A stretch of DNA of 64,000 bases from UBA695 sp042691655 (lineage in GTDB: Bacteria > Verrucomicrobiota > Verrucomicrobiia > Chthoniobacterales > Chthoniobacteraceae), in NCBI GenBank assembly GCA_042691655.1, contig CP170506.1, positions 2,046,001 through 2,110,000 on the forward strand. Reading direction: 5' to 3'. Positions 1-8,624 of this stretch are shown in pieces (within the stretch, counting starts at the first letter, position 1; each line of letters begins with the position of its first letter). Below the pieces are notes generated by a model, which searched no databases, was not told the origin of the DNA, and saw only the letters and a list, made by a program, of their open reading frames with translations. The position numbers and the translations under genes were made by a program.

Positions 1-351
1 GTCATCCCGGTGAAGCAGCCCGTATTCCCACCAGTGCCGCTCGGACCATTCACCTTCCTCGCCCCGCTCTGTGCGAAAACGCGCCCGCCACCAAAACCGC
101 TCGCGCGATCCCCCTGCCCTACCCCGGTACACCGTCTCGTTCGCTTGGGGAGCACACACCCAGCCCGAGTCCCAGCAATTTGCCTCGCCCCGCTCCAGCG
201 CATCGCGCGAATCGGCTACCTGGATTTGCCATTCCGGCGGAAGGTCCATCGAATCCGGCGGCATCTCCCAATGCAAAACAGGAAATAAGTCATCGATCCC
301 GAGCGGATGCTGAAACGGAATCACTCGAAGGTTGATTGGAGCTAACTTCAT
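1..351 (-). CDS. Alpha-L-rhamnosidase, N-terminal part (runs off left edge)
   Basis: An open frame starts with ATG at 351 on the minus strand and stays open for 117 codons to base 1, so the gene is cut by the window edge. The visible protein resembles the N-terminal fibronectin-like domain of GH78 alpha-L-rhamnosidases: an early LHWEMP segment, then WQIQVADSR, CWDSGWV, ETVYRG, RFWWRARF and a closing WEYGLL, the same order as the family's 'sW..., qtaYrI.VA, WDSG, v.Y.G, r..WrVr' pattern. Family function is release of terminal alpha-L-rhamnose from polysaccharides. The catalytic barrel is outside the window. It follows the GH-A hydrolase gene by only 21 bases, and a GGAG-rich ribosome site overlaps that gene's stop, so the two are very probably one transcript. 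The GH78 call rests on the N-terminal domain alone. Confidence 0.65.
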   Translation of the reverse strand, partial: MKLAPINLRVIPFQHPLGIDDLFPVLHWEMPPDSMDLPPEWQIQVADSRDALERGEANCWDSGWVCAPQANETVYRGRAGGSRERFWWRARFRTERGEEGEWSERHWWEYGLLHRDD

Positions 352-372
352 AAAATACGCAAAATCAGAGCT

Positions 373-2835
373 CTACTCCCCAACAAAAATCAAATCACTG
401 ATCTCCAGGGTGTTCTCGGCATTTTCATGGTCACTGACTCCCACGGAAATCTTTCCGATCTGGCGTCCCGGTTTTTCATTCCCGCTCGGCTTGAGAAAAT
501 CGCTCAGCGCAACGTAGGCGACGTGCCATTCGCCGTCGGTTTTGATGATCGAGTACCCCGTTGTGCTAAGATTGGTTTTTCCCTTTGGCCAGGTCATTAG
601 CCGTACAGTGGCGGGATGCAGACACCGGGCCCGCACGACAACCCCGGTAATCCGATCCGGATCGACCTCCTGGGGGACCGTGAATTTCGGGAATGCCCAT
701 TTGTCGCCCGGCCCATAGACGACATGGAAATTCCAGGTGCCATTCGCCGAAGCTCCCCATTCGAGCTTTCCCGAGGCGTTCGTCTCCCATCGCGTGAGAT
801 CGCTAATGGGAAGCGCGAACCGGTAGGCATGGCTTCCAAGACACTGTTCCAGGCCCAAGGGGGTCGCAAAAAACAATGCCCCCGGAAGGATCTTCCCCAC
901 GCCTTCTCCCATGAACCGCACGATCCCCCGGCCCTGGCTATCGAACGCCACTGCCGACCGTTTGATGGCAGCGGATATCTCCGTCGACGATTCCGCGGGA
1001 ATGGTCAAATTCTGAACCACGCGGTCGCTTTCATTTTGTTCTCGGGCATTCCCTTGGATGGTGACGCGAATCGCTTCGGGCTTGGACGACAAGTTCGTCA
1101 CTTTGACTTTCACGGGCAGTTCCTTCGCCGTCTCGGGAACTTCGTATCCCCTGATACTGGCAGTAAACTCCCGTGTATTTGCCGAGGGGGCGAGGATGAC
1201 AGGCGAAATCTTCTGGCGGGATTCCTCCGGAGCAAGTCCCAACCGTGCGAGGGCCATGGCTCGCGTTTCTGTTTTCAAATGAGGCTTGATCTCCTGCATT
1301 CTGCCGAAGGCAAAACAAACACCATCCTCGATCGGTTGCGGGCCGGATTTCGCCCAATTCAGTTTTCTCCCATCGATGCCATAAATCGCACTCACCGGGA
1401 ACGGCAACTCTGCCTGCGTTTTGCCCGACGCCCCGCCTTCCAGCACCACCACCGCACTCCCATCCTTGCGGGAAAAGACCCGGGCTCGAATTGCTTTGTC
1501 CGGCATTTCAATATCGCCGACATACTCCGTATGGGAAAGGGCGTCAATAACCTGCGCATAGGCCGCCATCGAGCGAACTGGCGTTTCCTGCCGGTCGAGC
1601 ATGCCAAAATTTTTGTTCCCATACTCAGCATAGGCCACAAGAACAAACGGGAAATAACGCTGAATTCCGCAGGCCTTGGCTTCGATTGCTAATTTGGCAA
1701 ACGAGGCCGCGGTATTCTGATCATTTTCCAAGTTCGGTCTCACGTTGGGGTTGCCAAGCCACGGAGCTCCGCACTCCGTAAGCCAAAGCGGCATCGACTC
1801 GCGTCCGAAGTCTTTCAAATAACGGCGATACTCGGCGATATAGCTCTCCAGGCCCTGCGGATCGCTGTAATAGTGGAAGCTTAGGAAATCGCTAATCTGC
1901 AGCAGCCCGTTTTCCGCGGCCAGGTCCATATAGGGACGCGTCTGGTAAGCGAAAACCCCGCCGCCGATGGGCGTGGAACAACCGGCGGACTGCAACGCAT
2001 AGCGAACCGTCTTGATGATCGGAAGATACTGCTCCGCCTGGGGGCCGCCCTGCCCCGCCGGGATATCCGCTTCGTTCCATACTTCCAGCCCGCTCCAGTG
2101 CTTACCCCATCGGGATGCGATTTGTTCCCATGATTTTTTGGAAACCGCAAGATCCTCCGGGAACACCGACTTTTTGTCTGCCTGCATCCAGGCGGGCGAG
2201 GTGTGGAAGAGTTCGAGCACCCCGATGTTGGACTCCGAATAAAGTTGGCGAGTGGGCTCATACTGCTTTTTGGTCACCCAATCCCACGTCTCTTTCGAGG
2301 TTTGCACATCCCCCCACAGCATCCGTTCCCGGGCAGTCGCCACCCCCATTCGATCAAGCGCATGAATCAACTCCGCCCGCACCGGGAGCGGCCGGAAAAT
2401 CGACAGCGCCGCGTCGATGGCAAAGAACCGATCCTTCTCCCCCTCATGCCGGGGGATCACGACCAAACCAAAAGCCTGGTTCTGTTTGATGAACGAGAGA
2501 GTGTAAAATCCGCGCGGCAACCGAACCGAAAGCTCGACATCGCCCTTTGTCTGTTTCGCCTGCAACTCGGCCACAACCTTTCCATCATACCCTGTAATAA
2601 CGCAGGGAACGGTCTCGCCATCGCCCGGCTGGGCCATTTTCCAGTGGAGCACGGAGGCCTCGTCGGGGGTGACAAAAAACTGCGAAGCTCCCGTCGACCG
2701 CAGCACGTCCCCGTACATCCAACCCGGAAACAACACAATCGCAAGCATTGCCACTGCATGCCGGAAAAAGATCGAACGGTAGGTTCCTGGGGGGTGCATT
2801 CGGCTAGACGACGTTAAGAGGGTATTGGCGATCAT
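373..2835 (-). CDS. Clan GH-A glycoside hydrolase, exported (GH39/GH5-like)
   Basis: An 820-residue protein with a basic N-terminus and a hydrophobic segment around residues 25-42, read as a signal peptide or anchor. A (beta/alpha)8 barrel spans roughly residues 150-460. The two expected catalytic glutamates of clan GH-A are visible: acid/base E255 in EVWNEAD and nucleophile E354 in LWLTECG. The C-terminal third (about 640-820) looks like a jelly-roll carbohydrate-binding region ending in LEISDLIFVGE. Exact family and substrate cannot be read; GH39-like or GH5-like enzymes are the closest impressions. It heads an operon with the partial rhamnosidase downstream and carries two GGCTTAC-containing sites upstream, which suggests control by the GntR-type regulator at 6223. 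The start is uncertain; residue 13 is another Met. Confidence 0.75.
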   Translation of the reverse strand: MIANTLLTSSSRMHPPGTYRSIFFRHAVAMLAIVLFPGWMYGDVLRSTGASQFFVTPDEASVLHWKMAQPGDGETVPCVITGYDGKVVAELQAKQTKGDVELSVRLPRGFYTLSFIKQNQAFGLVVIPRHEGEKDRFFAIDAALSIFRPLPVRAELIHALDRMGVATARERMLWGDVQTSKETWDWVTKKQYEPTRQLYSESNIGVLELFHTSPAWMQADKKSVFPEDLAVSKKSWEQIASRWGKHWSGLEVWNEADIPAGQGGPQAEQYLPIIKTVRYALQSAGCSTPIGGGVFAYQTRPYMDLAAENGLLQISDFLSFHYYSDPQGLESYIAEYRRYLKDFGRESMPLWLTECGAPWLGNPNVRPNLENDQNTAASFAKLAIEAKACGIQRYFPFVLVAYAEYGNKNFGMLDRQETPVRSMAAYAQVIDALSHTEYVGDIEMPDKAIRARVFSRKDGSAVVVLEGGASGKTQAELPFPVSAIYGIDGRKLNWAKSGPQPIEDGVCFAFGRMQEIKPHLKTETRAMALARLGLAPEESRQKISPVILAPSANTREFTASIRGYEVPETAKELPVKVKVTNLSSKPEAIRVTIQGNAREQNESDRVVQNLTIPAESSTEISAAIKRSAVAFDSQGRGIVRFMGEGVGKILPGALFFATPLGLEQCLGSHAYRFALPISDLTRWETNASGKLEWGASANGTWNFHVVYGPGDKWAFPKFTVPQEVDPDRITGVVVRARCLHPATVRLMTWPKGKTNLSTTGYSIIKTDGEWHVAYVALSDFLKPSGNEKPGRQIGKISVGVSDHENAENTLEISDLIFVGE

Positions 2836-2855
2836 CTGTAGCGTATTTTTAGATA

Positions 2856-2911
2856 AAGTAAGCCAAAATAAAGTACCATCCGCGTCACAGTTCCATAATG
2901 GCTTACCAAAT
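2856..2911. promoter_or_regulatory. Paired candidate operators upstream of the GH-A gene
   Basis: Two copies of a GGCTTAC element in opposite orientation lie 21-76 bases ahead of the GH-A start: a half-site read on the minus strand (2856-2869, TTTTGGCTTACTT) and a better dyad on the plus strand (2898-2911, ATGGCTTACCAAAT). Their centres are about 43 bases apart, near four helical turns. Both match the TTTGG-N4-CCAAA dyads found between the mannosidase and the GntR regulator. Binding by that regulator is inference. Confidence 0.5.
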
Positions 2912-2968
2912 CAACTATCATTATTCATCCCGATCCGGTCTGAGAAGGGAAGCTTGCGAGCGATAGGT

Positions 2969-5900
2969 TCAGATCCGGGTGAAGAGAACGCTAGCCAGCT
3001 CGTAGGGTTCAAAAGCAAGATAGCCCTCTTCGCCCAAATCCCGGGGATTCCGAAGCGAGAGATCCGTTTTTTGCAACCGCCACCCCGGACGGGCTTTAAT
3101 CAGCAAAGATCCCCGGCGTCCCGATACTTCGTGCATCCGCAGCACCCAGTTACCATTTTCCAATGGCTGCGCCCAACTCGGAACCATGGTTTCCGCACCG
3201 CGAATCGATTCCAGCGGAGACGGGATCGCCTCGCCGCAGTAACAGACTGGGCCCGTAAAAAGCGTGTCGGCAACCGATGCGGGCTGGGCCTCGCGCGGCA
3301 GCGAGATATCGTACTTTCCGACGGCAAGGCGAATGGAATGAGCGCCCATATCGCTGAACGGCCCGGGAACCTCCAGCCGCGACAGGTGCCTGGGCCAAGC
3401 CGTCCGGTGCACCGAATCGAGCCCGGTAACGCGCGGGCTGCGCACCAGGCTGATCCCGGCGATTCCGCTGCGCACCGAGGCTCCATATTTCGACTCGGTA
3501 ACGAAAAATACCCCCTCTCGCTCGCCTTCGTCAAAAACCGCAAAATAGCGACTGAACGGCACCTCCCACATCGCCTCCGCTACGGTTCCACTCGGAATCT
3601 GCGGTCGCAGGACGCTCCCAAACGGCGCGCCAAATCGCGCATTCGTGGCTGCATATTTGGTCGAAAAAAGGAGTTTGAGCAGCGCCTCCGGTTCGCGCCA
3701 GTCCAGTTCCACGTCAATGTGCAAAAGAGAACTCCCCGCTTCCAAAAAGAAACCAACCGTCGCCTGGCTACCACGCCCAACGTTGCGGGAAACCCGGAAG
3801 CCCGCCCGATGGGAGCCATCAATCCACGGCTCCACTTTCGATTCGCCAGCGCAGAGTTGGCCCAGCGAAAGCGTGTGGCGATCGATATCCCACGACTCGA
3901 AGTTCGCGGGGCGGTCCGGGTAGAGAACAAGCTGCCCCAGGGGCGCGGCAAGCGCGGCCTCTGTTCCATCCCACGCCAGCCGATCGATCCACCCATTTTC
4001 GTCGAGCCTGAATTCCACCAAACCGTTCGAAACGGTCCGAGAACCGACCTCGACCGGCGCGGGCCGATCTTCCGCAACGATCGCCATTCCGGAAAGCGGC
4101 GGAAGCATCATCCACACCGGCTCCTTTGTTTCGGGATGTACGACCCATCGCTTTACCTCCACCGCATGGGGATTAAACACGCAGGCGAATCCTTTATCCG
4201 GGCAGCTCAGCGCGGCGAGTGCATGGCCCGCCTGCTCCGCAGCTCTCGCCTGGAGATCCGGGACTCCTTCTTTGTAGACATCCCAGACCGAGCTTCCCGG
4301 AATATAGTCATGGAACTGGGCAAGCACGAGGCGTTTCCAGGCCGTCTCCATTTCCCACCGCTGCCCCGTAACGGCGGCCACCGCCTCCGCGGTTTGCAAG
4401 GCCCGCTCCAATCCCCGGAACGCCTCCTTGAGGAAGCCGTGGGTCGTGTACGTCCCTCGATGGAATTCAAGATAACACTCGCCTTGATAAACCGGCAGGC
4501 AGTCCCGCAGCGCATTCAAGCGTTCGAAAAAAGCCTCCGGGTGATCCCAAGCAAGCTCCGGCATTCCCGGCAACGATCCGAGGCGGCGTGCACGCTCACA
4601 GATTTCGTCCGTCGGTCCGCCGCCCCCGTCGCCATACCCGGTTGGCAAAAGACATTCGTGATGGATATCGGCCTGCTGATGGCCACGCACACAAGCGCGG
4701 ACTTCCGGCACCTGCACAAAGGTATTGTATCCAGCCTCTCTCGTAATATGGCCCACGATTTCGGAACCGTTCGAACGCCACACAAAGCTGCTGTAAGGAA
4801 ACGGATTGATGGTATTCCACGTCACCTTGGTCGTATAAAAATACTTCACGCCCGCCTGCGCCATCACTTGAGGCAGGCATGCGGAATAGCCAAAAGCATC
4901 GGGAAGCCAGGTCAGCCGCGAGGGAGCCCCATTGATTTCGGCAAACTCCTTCTGGCCGAGCAGAAAGCTGCGTGCGAGCCCCTCGCCGCAGGCAAGAAGC
5001 GTATCGGATTCCACGCGCATGGCACCGGTCGCCTGCCACTGGCCCGTGCGAATCCGCTCCAGCATCCGCCGGTAGAGCCTCGGAGCGCGACGGTTCACCG
5101 CCTCGTAAGCGGCAGTCTGGCTATGGGCGAAGCGGAATTCCGGATACTCTTCCATGAGACGGTTAACCGTCGCAAACGTGTGCACCGTTTTCAATTCGCC
5201 GATGCGTTCCGGCCACATCCAGACGAGGTCAATATGCGCATGGCCGGTGAGGATGCAGCGCATAAACGTCTTGTCGATGCGCAACTCGCGGTAGCCCTCC
5301 GCGAGGCGCGTCCGCAACGCCGCAAGGTCCCCTGTTGCATCCCAAGCGTCCGCCGCTTCACTCATGATGCGCAGCAAGAGACGGTACTCGGGGCTAAAAT
5401 TATCCAATGGCGGCTTCAACCCAAAGGGAAGAATCGCAGCCTTTAAGCGGAGATCCTCGCGTCCTCGCTCATCCAGCGCCAGGTCGAAAAGGCATTTGAG
5501 GTCATGGTACGCCTGCCAGGCAGTCTCATTCCTGCGGCAGAAAAAAGCGCCCTCGAAATAGCACCCCGCGGCGTCCATAGGCGACGCCTCCGGATGCCAG
5601 ATCGCGCTCTGAATACAATTCGACTCGATCCACAGCTCTCCCGGGTGTTTGGGCAAACGCACGTAACGATGGGCCACGTCGAATCCAAAATACGGCTCAC
5701 CGTCCACGTACAATGTATCCTCGCTCTGACTCAGCCAACGCAGCCAAACGGGGCCATCCAACTTTGGCGGCTCCACCCGGTACCAGCGTTGATCAAAAAG
5801 CTTACCCCAAAACGAGCACGGCTCCACCCCGGTCAACGGCAGGCAGCGCGCCTGCTCCATGGCCATTTGCGCGGGCCCGGCCGCAGTCGCCGCAACGGGC

Positions 5901-5998
5901 GTCGCGCAGATCTCCTCCCATACGATCTCCTGAAGACGGCGAATCGTTCCATCGATTCGGGTTAAAATCAGCTGCGGAAGATGAGAAGGAGGAAGCAT
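2969..5998 (-). CDS. Alpha-mannosidase, glycoside hydrolase family 38
   Basis: A protein of about 1009 residues with GH38 signatures: the zinc-site motif GHAHIDLVWMWP near residues 252-263 and the nucleophile Asp in WLPDAFGYS near residue 367. The order is an N-terminal beta domain, the catalytic domain, a helical middle domain and a long beta-rich C-terminus, and the length fits the family (about 1000). No signal peptide is seen, so it probably acts in the cytoplasm on imported alpha-mannosides. The frame is open back to 6178, but I prefer the Met at 5998: the MLPPSHLPQ start matches usual GH38 N-termini, and the longer version would run over a predicted operator at 6166-6179. It is divergent from the GntR-type regulator, its likely controller. 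Confidence 0.88.
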   Translation of the reverse strand: MLPPSHLPQLILTRIDGTIRRLQEIVWEEICATPVAATAAGPAQMAMEQARCLPLTGVEPCSFWGKLFDQRWYRVEPPKLDGPVWLRWLSQSEDTLYVDGEPYFGFDVAHRYVRLPKHPGELWIESNCIQSAIWHPEASPMDAAGCYFEGAFFCRRNETAWQAYHDLKCLFDLALDERGREDLRLKAAILPFGLKPPLDNFSPEYRLLLRIMSEAADAWDATGDLAALRTRLAEGYRELRIDKTFMRCILTGHAHIDLVWMWPERIGELKTVHTFATVNRLMEEYPEFRFAHSQTAAYEAVNRRAPRLYRRMLERIRTGQWQATGAMRVESDTLLACGEGLARSFLLGQKEFAEINGAPSRLTWLPDAFGYSACLPQVMAQAGVKYFYTTKVTWNTINPFPYSSFVWRSNGSEIVGHITREAGYNTFVQVPEVRACVRGHQQADIHHECLLPTGYGDGGGGPTDEICERARRLGSLPGMPELAWDHPEAFFERLNALRDCLPVYQGECYLEFHRGTYTTHGFLKEAFRGLERALQTAEAVAAVTGQRWEMETAWKRLVLAQFHDYIPGSSVWDVYKEGVPDLQARAAEQAGHALAALSCPDKGFACVFNPHAVEVKRWVVHPETKEPVWMMLPPLSGMAIVAEDRPAPVEVGSRTVSNGLVEFRLDENGWIDRLAWDGTEAALAAPLGQLVLYPDRPANFESWDIDRHTLSLGQLCAGESKVEPWIDGSHRAGFRVSRNVGRGSQATVGFFLEAGSSLLHIDVELDWREPEALLKLLFSTKYAATNARFGAPFGSVLRPQIPSGTVAEAMWEVPFSRYFAVFDEGEREGVFFVTESKYGASVRSGIAGISLVRSPRVTGLDSVHRTAWPRHLSRLEVPGPFSDMGAHSIRLAVGKYDISLPREAQPASVADTLFTGPVCYCGEAIPSPLESIRGAETMVPSWAQPLENGNWVLRMHEVSGRRGSLLIKARPGWRLQKTDLSLRNPRDLGEEGYLAFEPYELASVLFTRI

Positions 5999-6084
5999 AA
6001 TGATGGCCCAATAGGCGGAAGCGCAACCGCCGCACAACGATCCGCATCGAGTTGGCGAAATGGCTCGGGAGCGAAGAGAAGGGG

Positions 6085-6097
6085 TTGGTTTTCCAAA
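6085..6097. promoter_or_regulatory. Candidate operator (TTGG-TTTT-CCAA)
   Basis: A perfect 4+4 dyad, TTGGTTTTCCAA, lies between the divergent mannosidase (start 5998) and GntR-type regulator (start 6223). Its layout is the same as the stronger dyad at 6166-6179, centred 82 bases away. Assignment to the adjacent regulator is inference. Confidence 0.45.
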
Positions 6098-6165
6098 TAA
6101 GTTATCCGTAACGAGCTTAGCCAAATTCGGCATTTCGAAACCAAAAAGCTGCAAAAAACGTTCAT

Positions 6166-6179
6166 TTTGGCTTTCCAAA
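6166..6179. promoter_or_regulatory. Candidate operator (TTTGG-CTTT-CCAAA)
   Basis: A perfect 5-4-5 inverted repeat, TTTGGCTTTCCAAA, lies 44 bases ahead of the GntR-type regulator. This is the best copy of the dyad also seen at 6085 and upstream of the GH-A gene, and its position suits autoregulation plus control of the divergent mannosidase. Confidence 0.55.
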
Positions 6180-6222
6180 TACGAAAACCCATCGCACGAT
6201 CAGAATTAAACCTCCCTCCTCC

Positions 6223-7350
6223 ATGTCGTACCATTACCAGGTCGCAACCAACAAAGTCCGGGCTTACGTCAAAGATCAGCGACTCCGCCTTGGCGACAGA
6301 CTTCCCTCCGAACGGGAGTTCGCCATCATGTTCGGTATCGGGCGCCCGACCGTCAACAAAGCCCTTGCATGCTTGATTTCCGAAGGCCAGCTCAGGCGCG
6401 AAGGCTACAAGCTCTACGTCGCCTGCCCCCCTATCCGCGAGCGGAAACAGAAGTCCATTGGAGTCCTTTGCCCGCATCCGTTGTACCGCAAGCACCGGGT
6501 TTCACACAACCTCGTCGAAGCTACCCATGACGTCTGCGACATAACCCGCGTCCGCTTCACTCCGATGCTATCAGTGGATGGGATCCGGCAGCAGGAGCAG
6601 ATTCAGGAATTCCTACTCACCGAGCCGGACGGCTTTGTAATCTGGCCCCATATCAACCACAATTTCGACGCTGTGTTTCAGCAAATTGTCGAACGGGATA
6701 TCCCGTTAGTGGTGAATAACACCTATTGGGAAAAAGCCGATTTTGTGGGCGTCGACAACTTTGGCGGCATCCACCTTATCCTTAATCATCTCGCGGATTT
6801 AGGTCATCGCGAGGTCGCTTACATTACGCGTTGCCTCAACGATCCGAACGTGGAGCAACGCGAGGAAGCCTATCGCTTCGGCGCGACGCACTACTTTTCA
6901 AAACCTTCCGCAGCGCGGGTTTGGCGGCTGCCGGGCGACTCCGAAGAAGGGCTCGCCGATCTCCTCAAAAAAAATCTCCGAAAAGAACCCGAAGTCACCG
7001 CCATCTGCTGCAGCCACGACGCGGTGGCCGTAGAAACCATTAACTATTGTCTGCAAAATGGGATCGATGTTCCGGAGCAAATTTCCATTGCCGGATTTGA
7101 CGGCATCGATTCGGGGGAAACCTGCATCCGCCCCCTGACCACGGTGGCGCAGGATTTCTACCAAATGGGCATGCTTGCGGTGGATCTCCTAGTCCGGCGC
7201 ATTGACATGAAGGATCTTCTCAGCCATTCCTACAATCGGCTACAGATTCGCATAAAACCCCGCCTGGAAGTGCGGCAATCCACCGCAGCCGCCCCCCATC
7301 GCGCCCGCACGCTCCGGAAACAACAAGCAGGCAGCGCAAAGCCGACATAA
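6223..7350 (+). CDS. GntR-type winged-helix regulator with LacI-like sensor domain
   Basis: A 375-residue regulator. Residues 5-65 form a GntR-type winged helix (VRAYVKDQRLRLGDRLPSER, GIGRPTVNKALACL). From about residue 80 a periplasmic-binding-protein-like sugar sensor of the LacI type follows (IGVLCPHPL, FVIWPHI, VGVDNFGGIHL, DLGHREVAYI, AICCSHDAVAVE, SIAGFDGID). This arrangement is that of AraR-type repressors, which leave DNA on binding a sugar. It is divergent from the GH38 mannosidase, and dyads matching TTTGG-N4-CCAAA surround its promoter and that of the GH-A/rhamnosidase operon, so a mannose- or rhamnose-containing glycan ligand is plausible. No good ribosome site precedes the ATG. 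Confidence 0.87.
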   Translation: MSYHYQVATNKVRAYVKDQRLRLGDRLPSEREFAIMFGIGRPTVNKALACLISEGQLRREGYKLYVACPPIRERKQKSIGVLCPHPLYRKHRVSHNLVEATHDVCDITRVRFTPMLSVDGIRQQEQIQEFLLTEPDGFVIWPHINHNFDAVFQQIVERDIPLVVNNTYWEKADFVGVDNFGGIHLILNHLADLGHREVAYITRCLNDPNVEQREEAYRFGATHYFSKPSAARVWRLPGDSEEGLADLLKKNLRKEPEVTAICCSHDAVAVETINYCLQNGIDVPEQISIAGFDGIDSGETCIRPLTTVAQDFYQMGMLAVDLLVRRIDMKDLLSHSYNRLQIRIKPRLEVRQSTAAAPHRARTLRKQQAGSAKPT

Positions 7351-7361
7351 GACTCTTCTTA

Positions 7362-7377
7362 AATTGGCTTACCGAAA
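7362..7377. promoter_or_regulatory. Stray copy of the GGCTTACC operator-like element
   Basis: AATTGGCTTACCGAAA lies in the 71-base gap between the 3' ends of the convergent GntR-type and LacI genes. It differs from TTGG-N4-CCAA by one base. No promoter is expected here, so it may be a remnant, a looping site or chance. Confidence 0.25.
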
Positions 7378-7421
7378 TAACGCGCCGCGACAGGAAGCCA
7401 GCCCCAACCACGTGGACGGCA

Positions 7422-8465
7422 CTAACGGTCAGGCGCGTCAGGAGCCCAACCAAGGGTTTCGCCTTCCACCCAGAGGCCCGAGACCACGCTGGTAATCGGA
7501 TCCTTGGGAATTCCCCGGTCATTCCGGTTCAGCTTCTCGATCAACAACCGAATGGCCGTTGCGCCAATCAATGCGTTATTCTGCCGAATACCACTCACAA
7601 CCTGGTCAGCCGTGTTTACATTGATCAAAGAGATGTCTTTCGGAATGTGCTGTCCGTTTTTTTCCAAAAAAGTCCGCACACGGGAAGCCAGAACATTAGA
7701 GCTTACAATCACCTCCGGCCGATGACGCCCAAGCCACCGCTCCACCATACGGTCGTTCCACCCTTCCATGCGCAGCGGGGGGATGCAAACAAACGAATCC
7801 CGGGTCGCCTTCTGCTCGATCCAATAGGCCGCCTCGTTCAGCCCCTCGGTGCGTTCCCATGCGTTTTGAGAGAAAACAAGGCCCACGCGGCGGAACCCCC
7901 GGGACCGGCAGCGGTTCATAATGAGCCGCATGGCTCCGTAACTGTCGTGAACCACCCTATCGAAGCTCGGAAACGTGAACGTGTACTCGATCACCACCGT
8001 GCAGAACTTTGACCAATCGTGTTCAAACTGCCCGTGTCCCTCCGGCAGCGGCGCAATGATGACGCCCTGCACATTTCGCGCGATCAAAATCGAATTCAGA
8101 CGTGTCGGGCTCAGCCCAGCCTCGCCGACAATAAATCGATCCAACTTATATCCCTGCTCCTCAGCCGCCGCGCTGGCGCCCAGATAGTGCTCCCCTCGCG
8201 CCTCCTGCATCAGGTCTGCGCGCTCGAGGTAGGCCAGGACCGTTCCCGTTTCAAATGAAGGACGCCCTCTCCGCGAGCGCAGGCTGGCCATGTAAGCGGT
8301 AACCAGGGGATTGGGGCGATAGCCCATCTTTCGGGCAACATCCAGAATGCGCTGCCTTAACGCTTCAGATACGCCGGGTTTATTGCCAAGCGCCCGTGAA
8401 ACAGACATCTTGGAGACCCCTGTCTTTTCTGCAATGGCTTGCAGCGTCTTGTCGGCGAGAGGCAT
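7422..8465 (-). CDS. LacI-family transcriptional regulator
   Basis: A 347-residue LacI-type repressor. The N-terminal helix-turn-helix is typical (LQAIAEKTGVSKMSVSRALG), followed by a hinge helix region (MGYRPNPLV) and the periplasmic-binding-protein-like sensor (VQGVIIAPL, CRSRGFRRVGLVFS, PEVIVSSNVLASRVRTF, SLINVNTAD). It is divergent from the GH106-like hydrolase gene at 8625. The gap between them holds a perfect palindrome with central CG, typical of LacI-family operators, so local autoregulation and control of the hydrolase are likely. The ligand is unknown. Confidence 0.9.
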   Translation of the reverse strand: MPLADKTLQAIAEKTGVSKMSVSRALGNKPGVSEALRQRILDVARKMGYRPNPLVTAYMASLRSRRGRPSFETGTVLAYLERADLMQEARGEHYLGASAAAEEQGYKLDRFIVGEAGLSPTRLNSILIARNVQGVIIAPLPEGHGQFEHDWSKFCTVVIEYTFTFPSFDRVVHDSYGAMRLIMNRCRSRGFRRVGLVFSQNAWERTEGLNEAAYWIEQKATRDSFVCIPPLRMEGWNDRMVERWLGRHRPEVIVSSNVLASRVRTFLEKNGQHIPKDISLINVNTADQVVSGIRQNNALIGATAIRLLIEKLNRNDRGIPKDPITSVVSGLWVEGETLGWAPDAPDR

Positions 8466-8544
8466 GAGGACTACCCTAAATCACTGGAATCGATTGTGTC
8501 AAAACTATTGCCGCTGGGCAGCGCAAACATAACTAGTCAAAAAC

Positions 8545-8558
8545 CGTTACGCGTAACG
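8545..8558. promoter_or_regulatory. Palindromic LacI-type operator
   Basis: CGTTACGCGTAACG is a perfect 14-base palindrome centred on CG, placed 66 bases ahead of the GH106-like start and 79 bases ahead of the LacI start. LacI-family sites commonly have a central CG. A weaker palindrome, AATCGATT at 8488-8495, sits closer to the LacI start and could be a second site. Confidence 0.6.
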
Positions 8559-8624
8559 TCGCAGGACGATTGCCGCCTTTGCCTGTATCCGGGATTCTAC
8601 CGCCTAGCAGCCTGCTAAAATATC

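Noticed and set aside
2825..5446. Plus-strand open frame of 873 codons opposite the mannosidase gene
   Set aside because: It is antisense to a gene with full GH38 motifs, is rich in Arg, Pro and His, has no recognisable domain, and is explained by GC-rich codon use leaving the opposite strand open.
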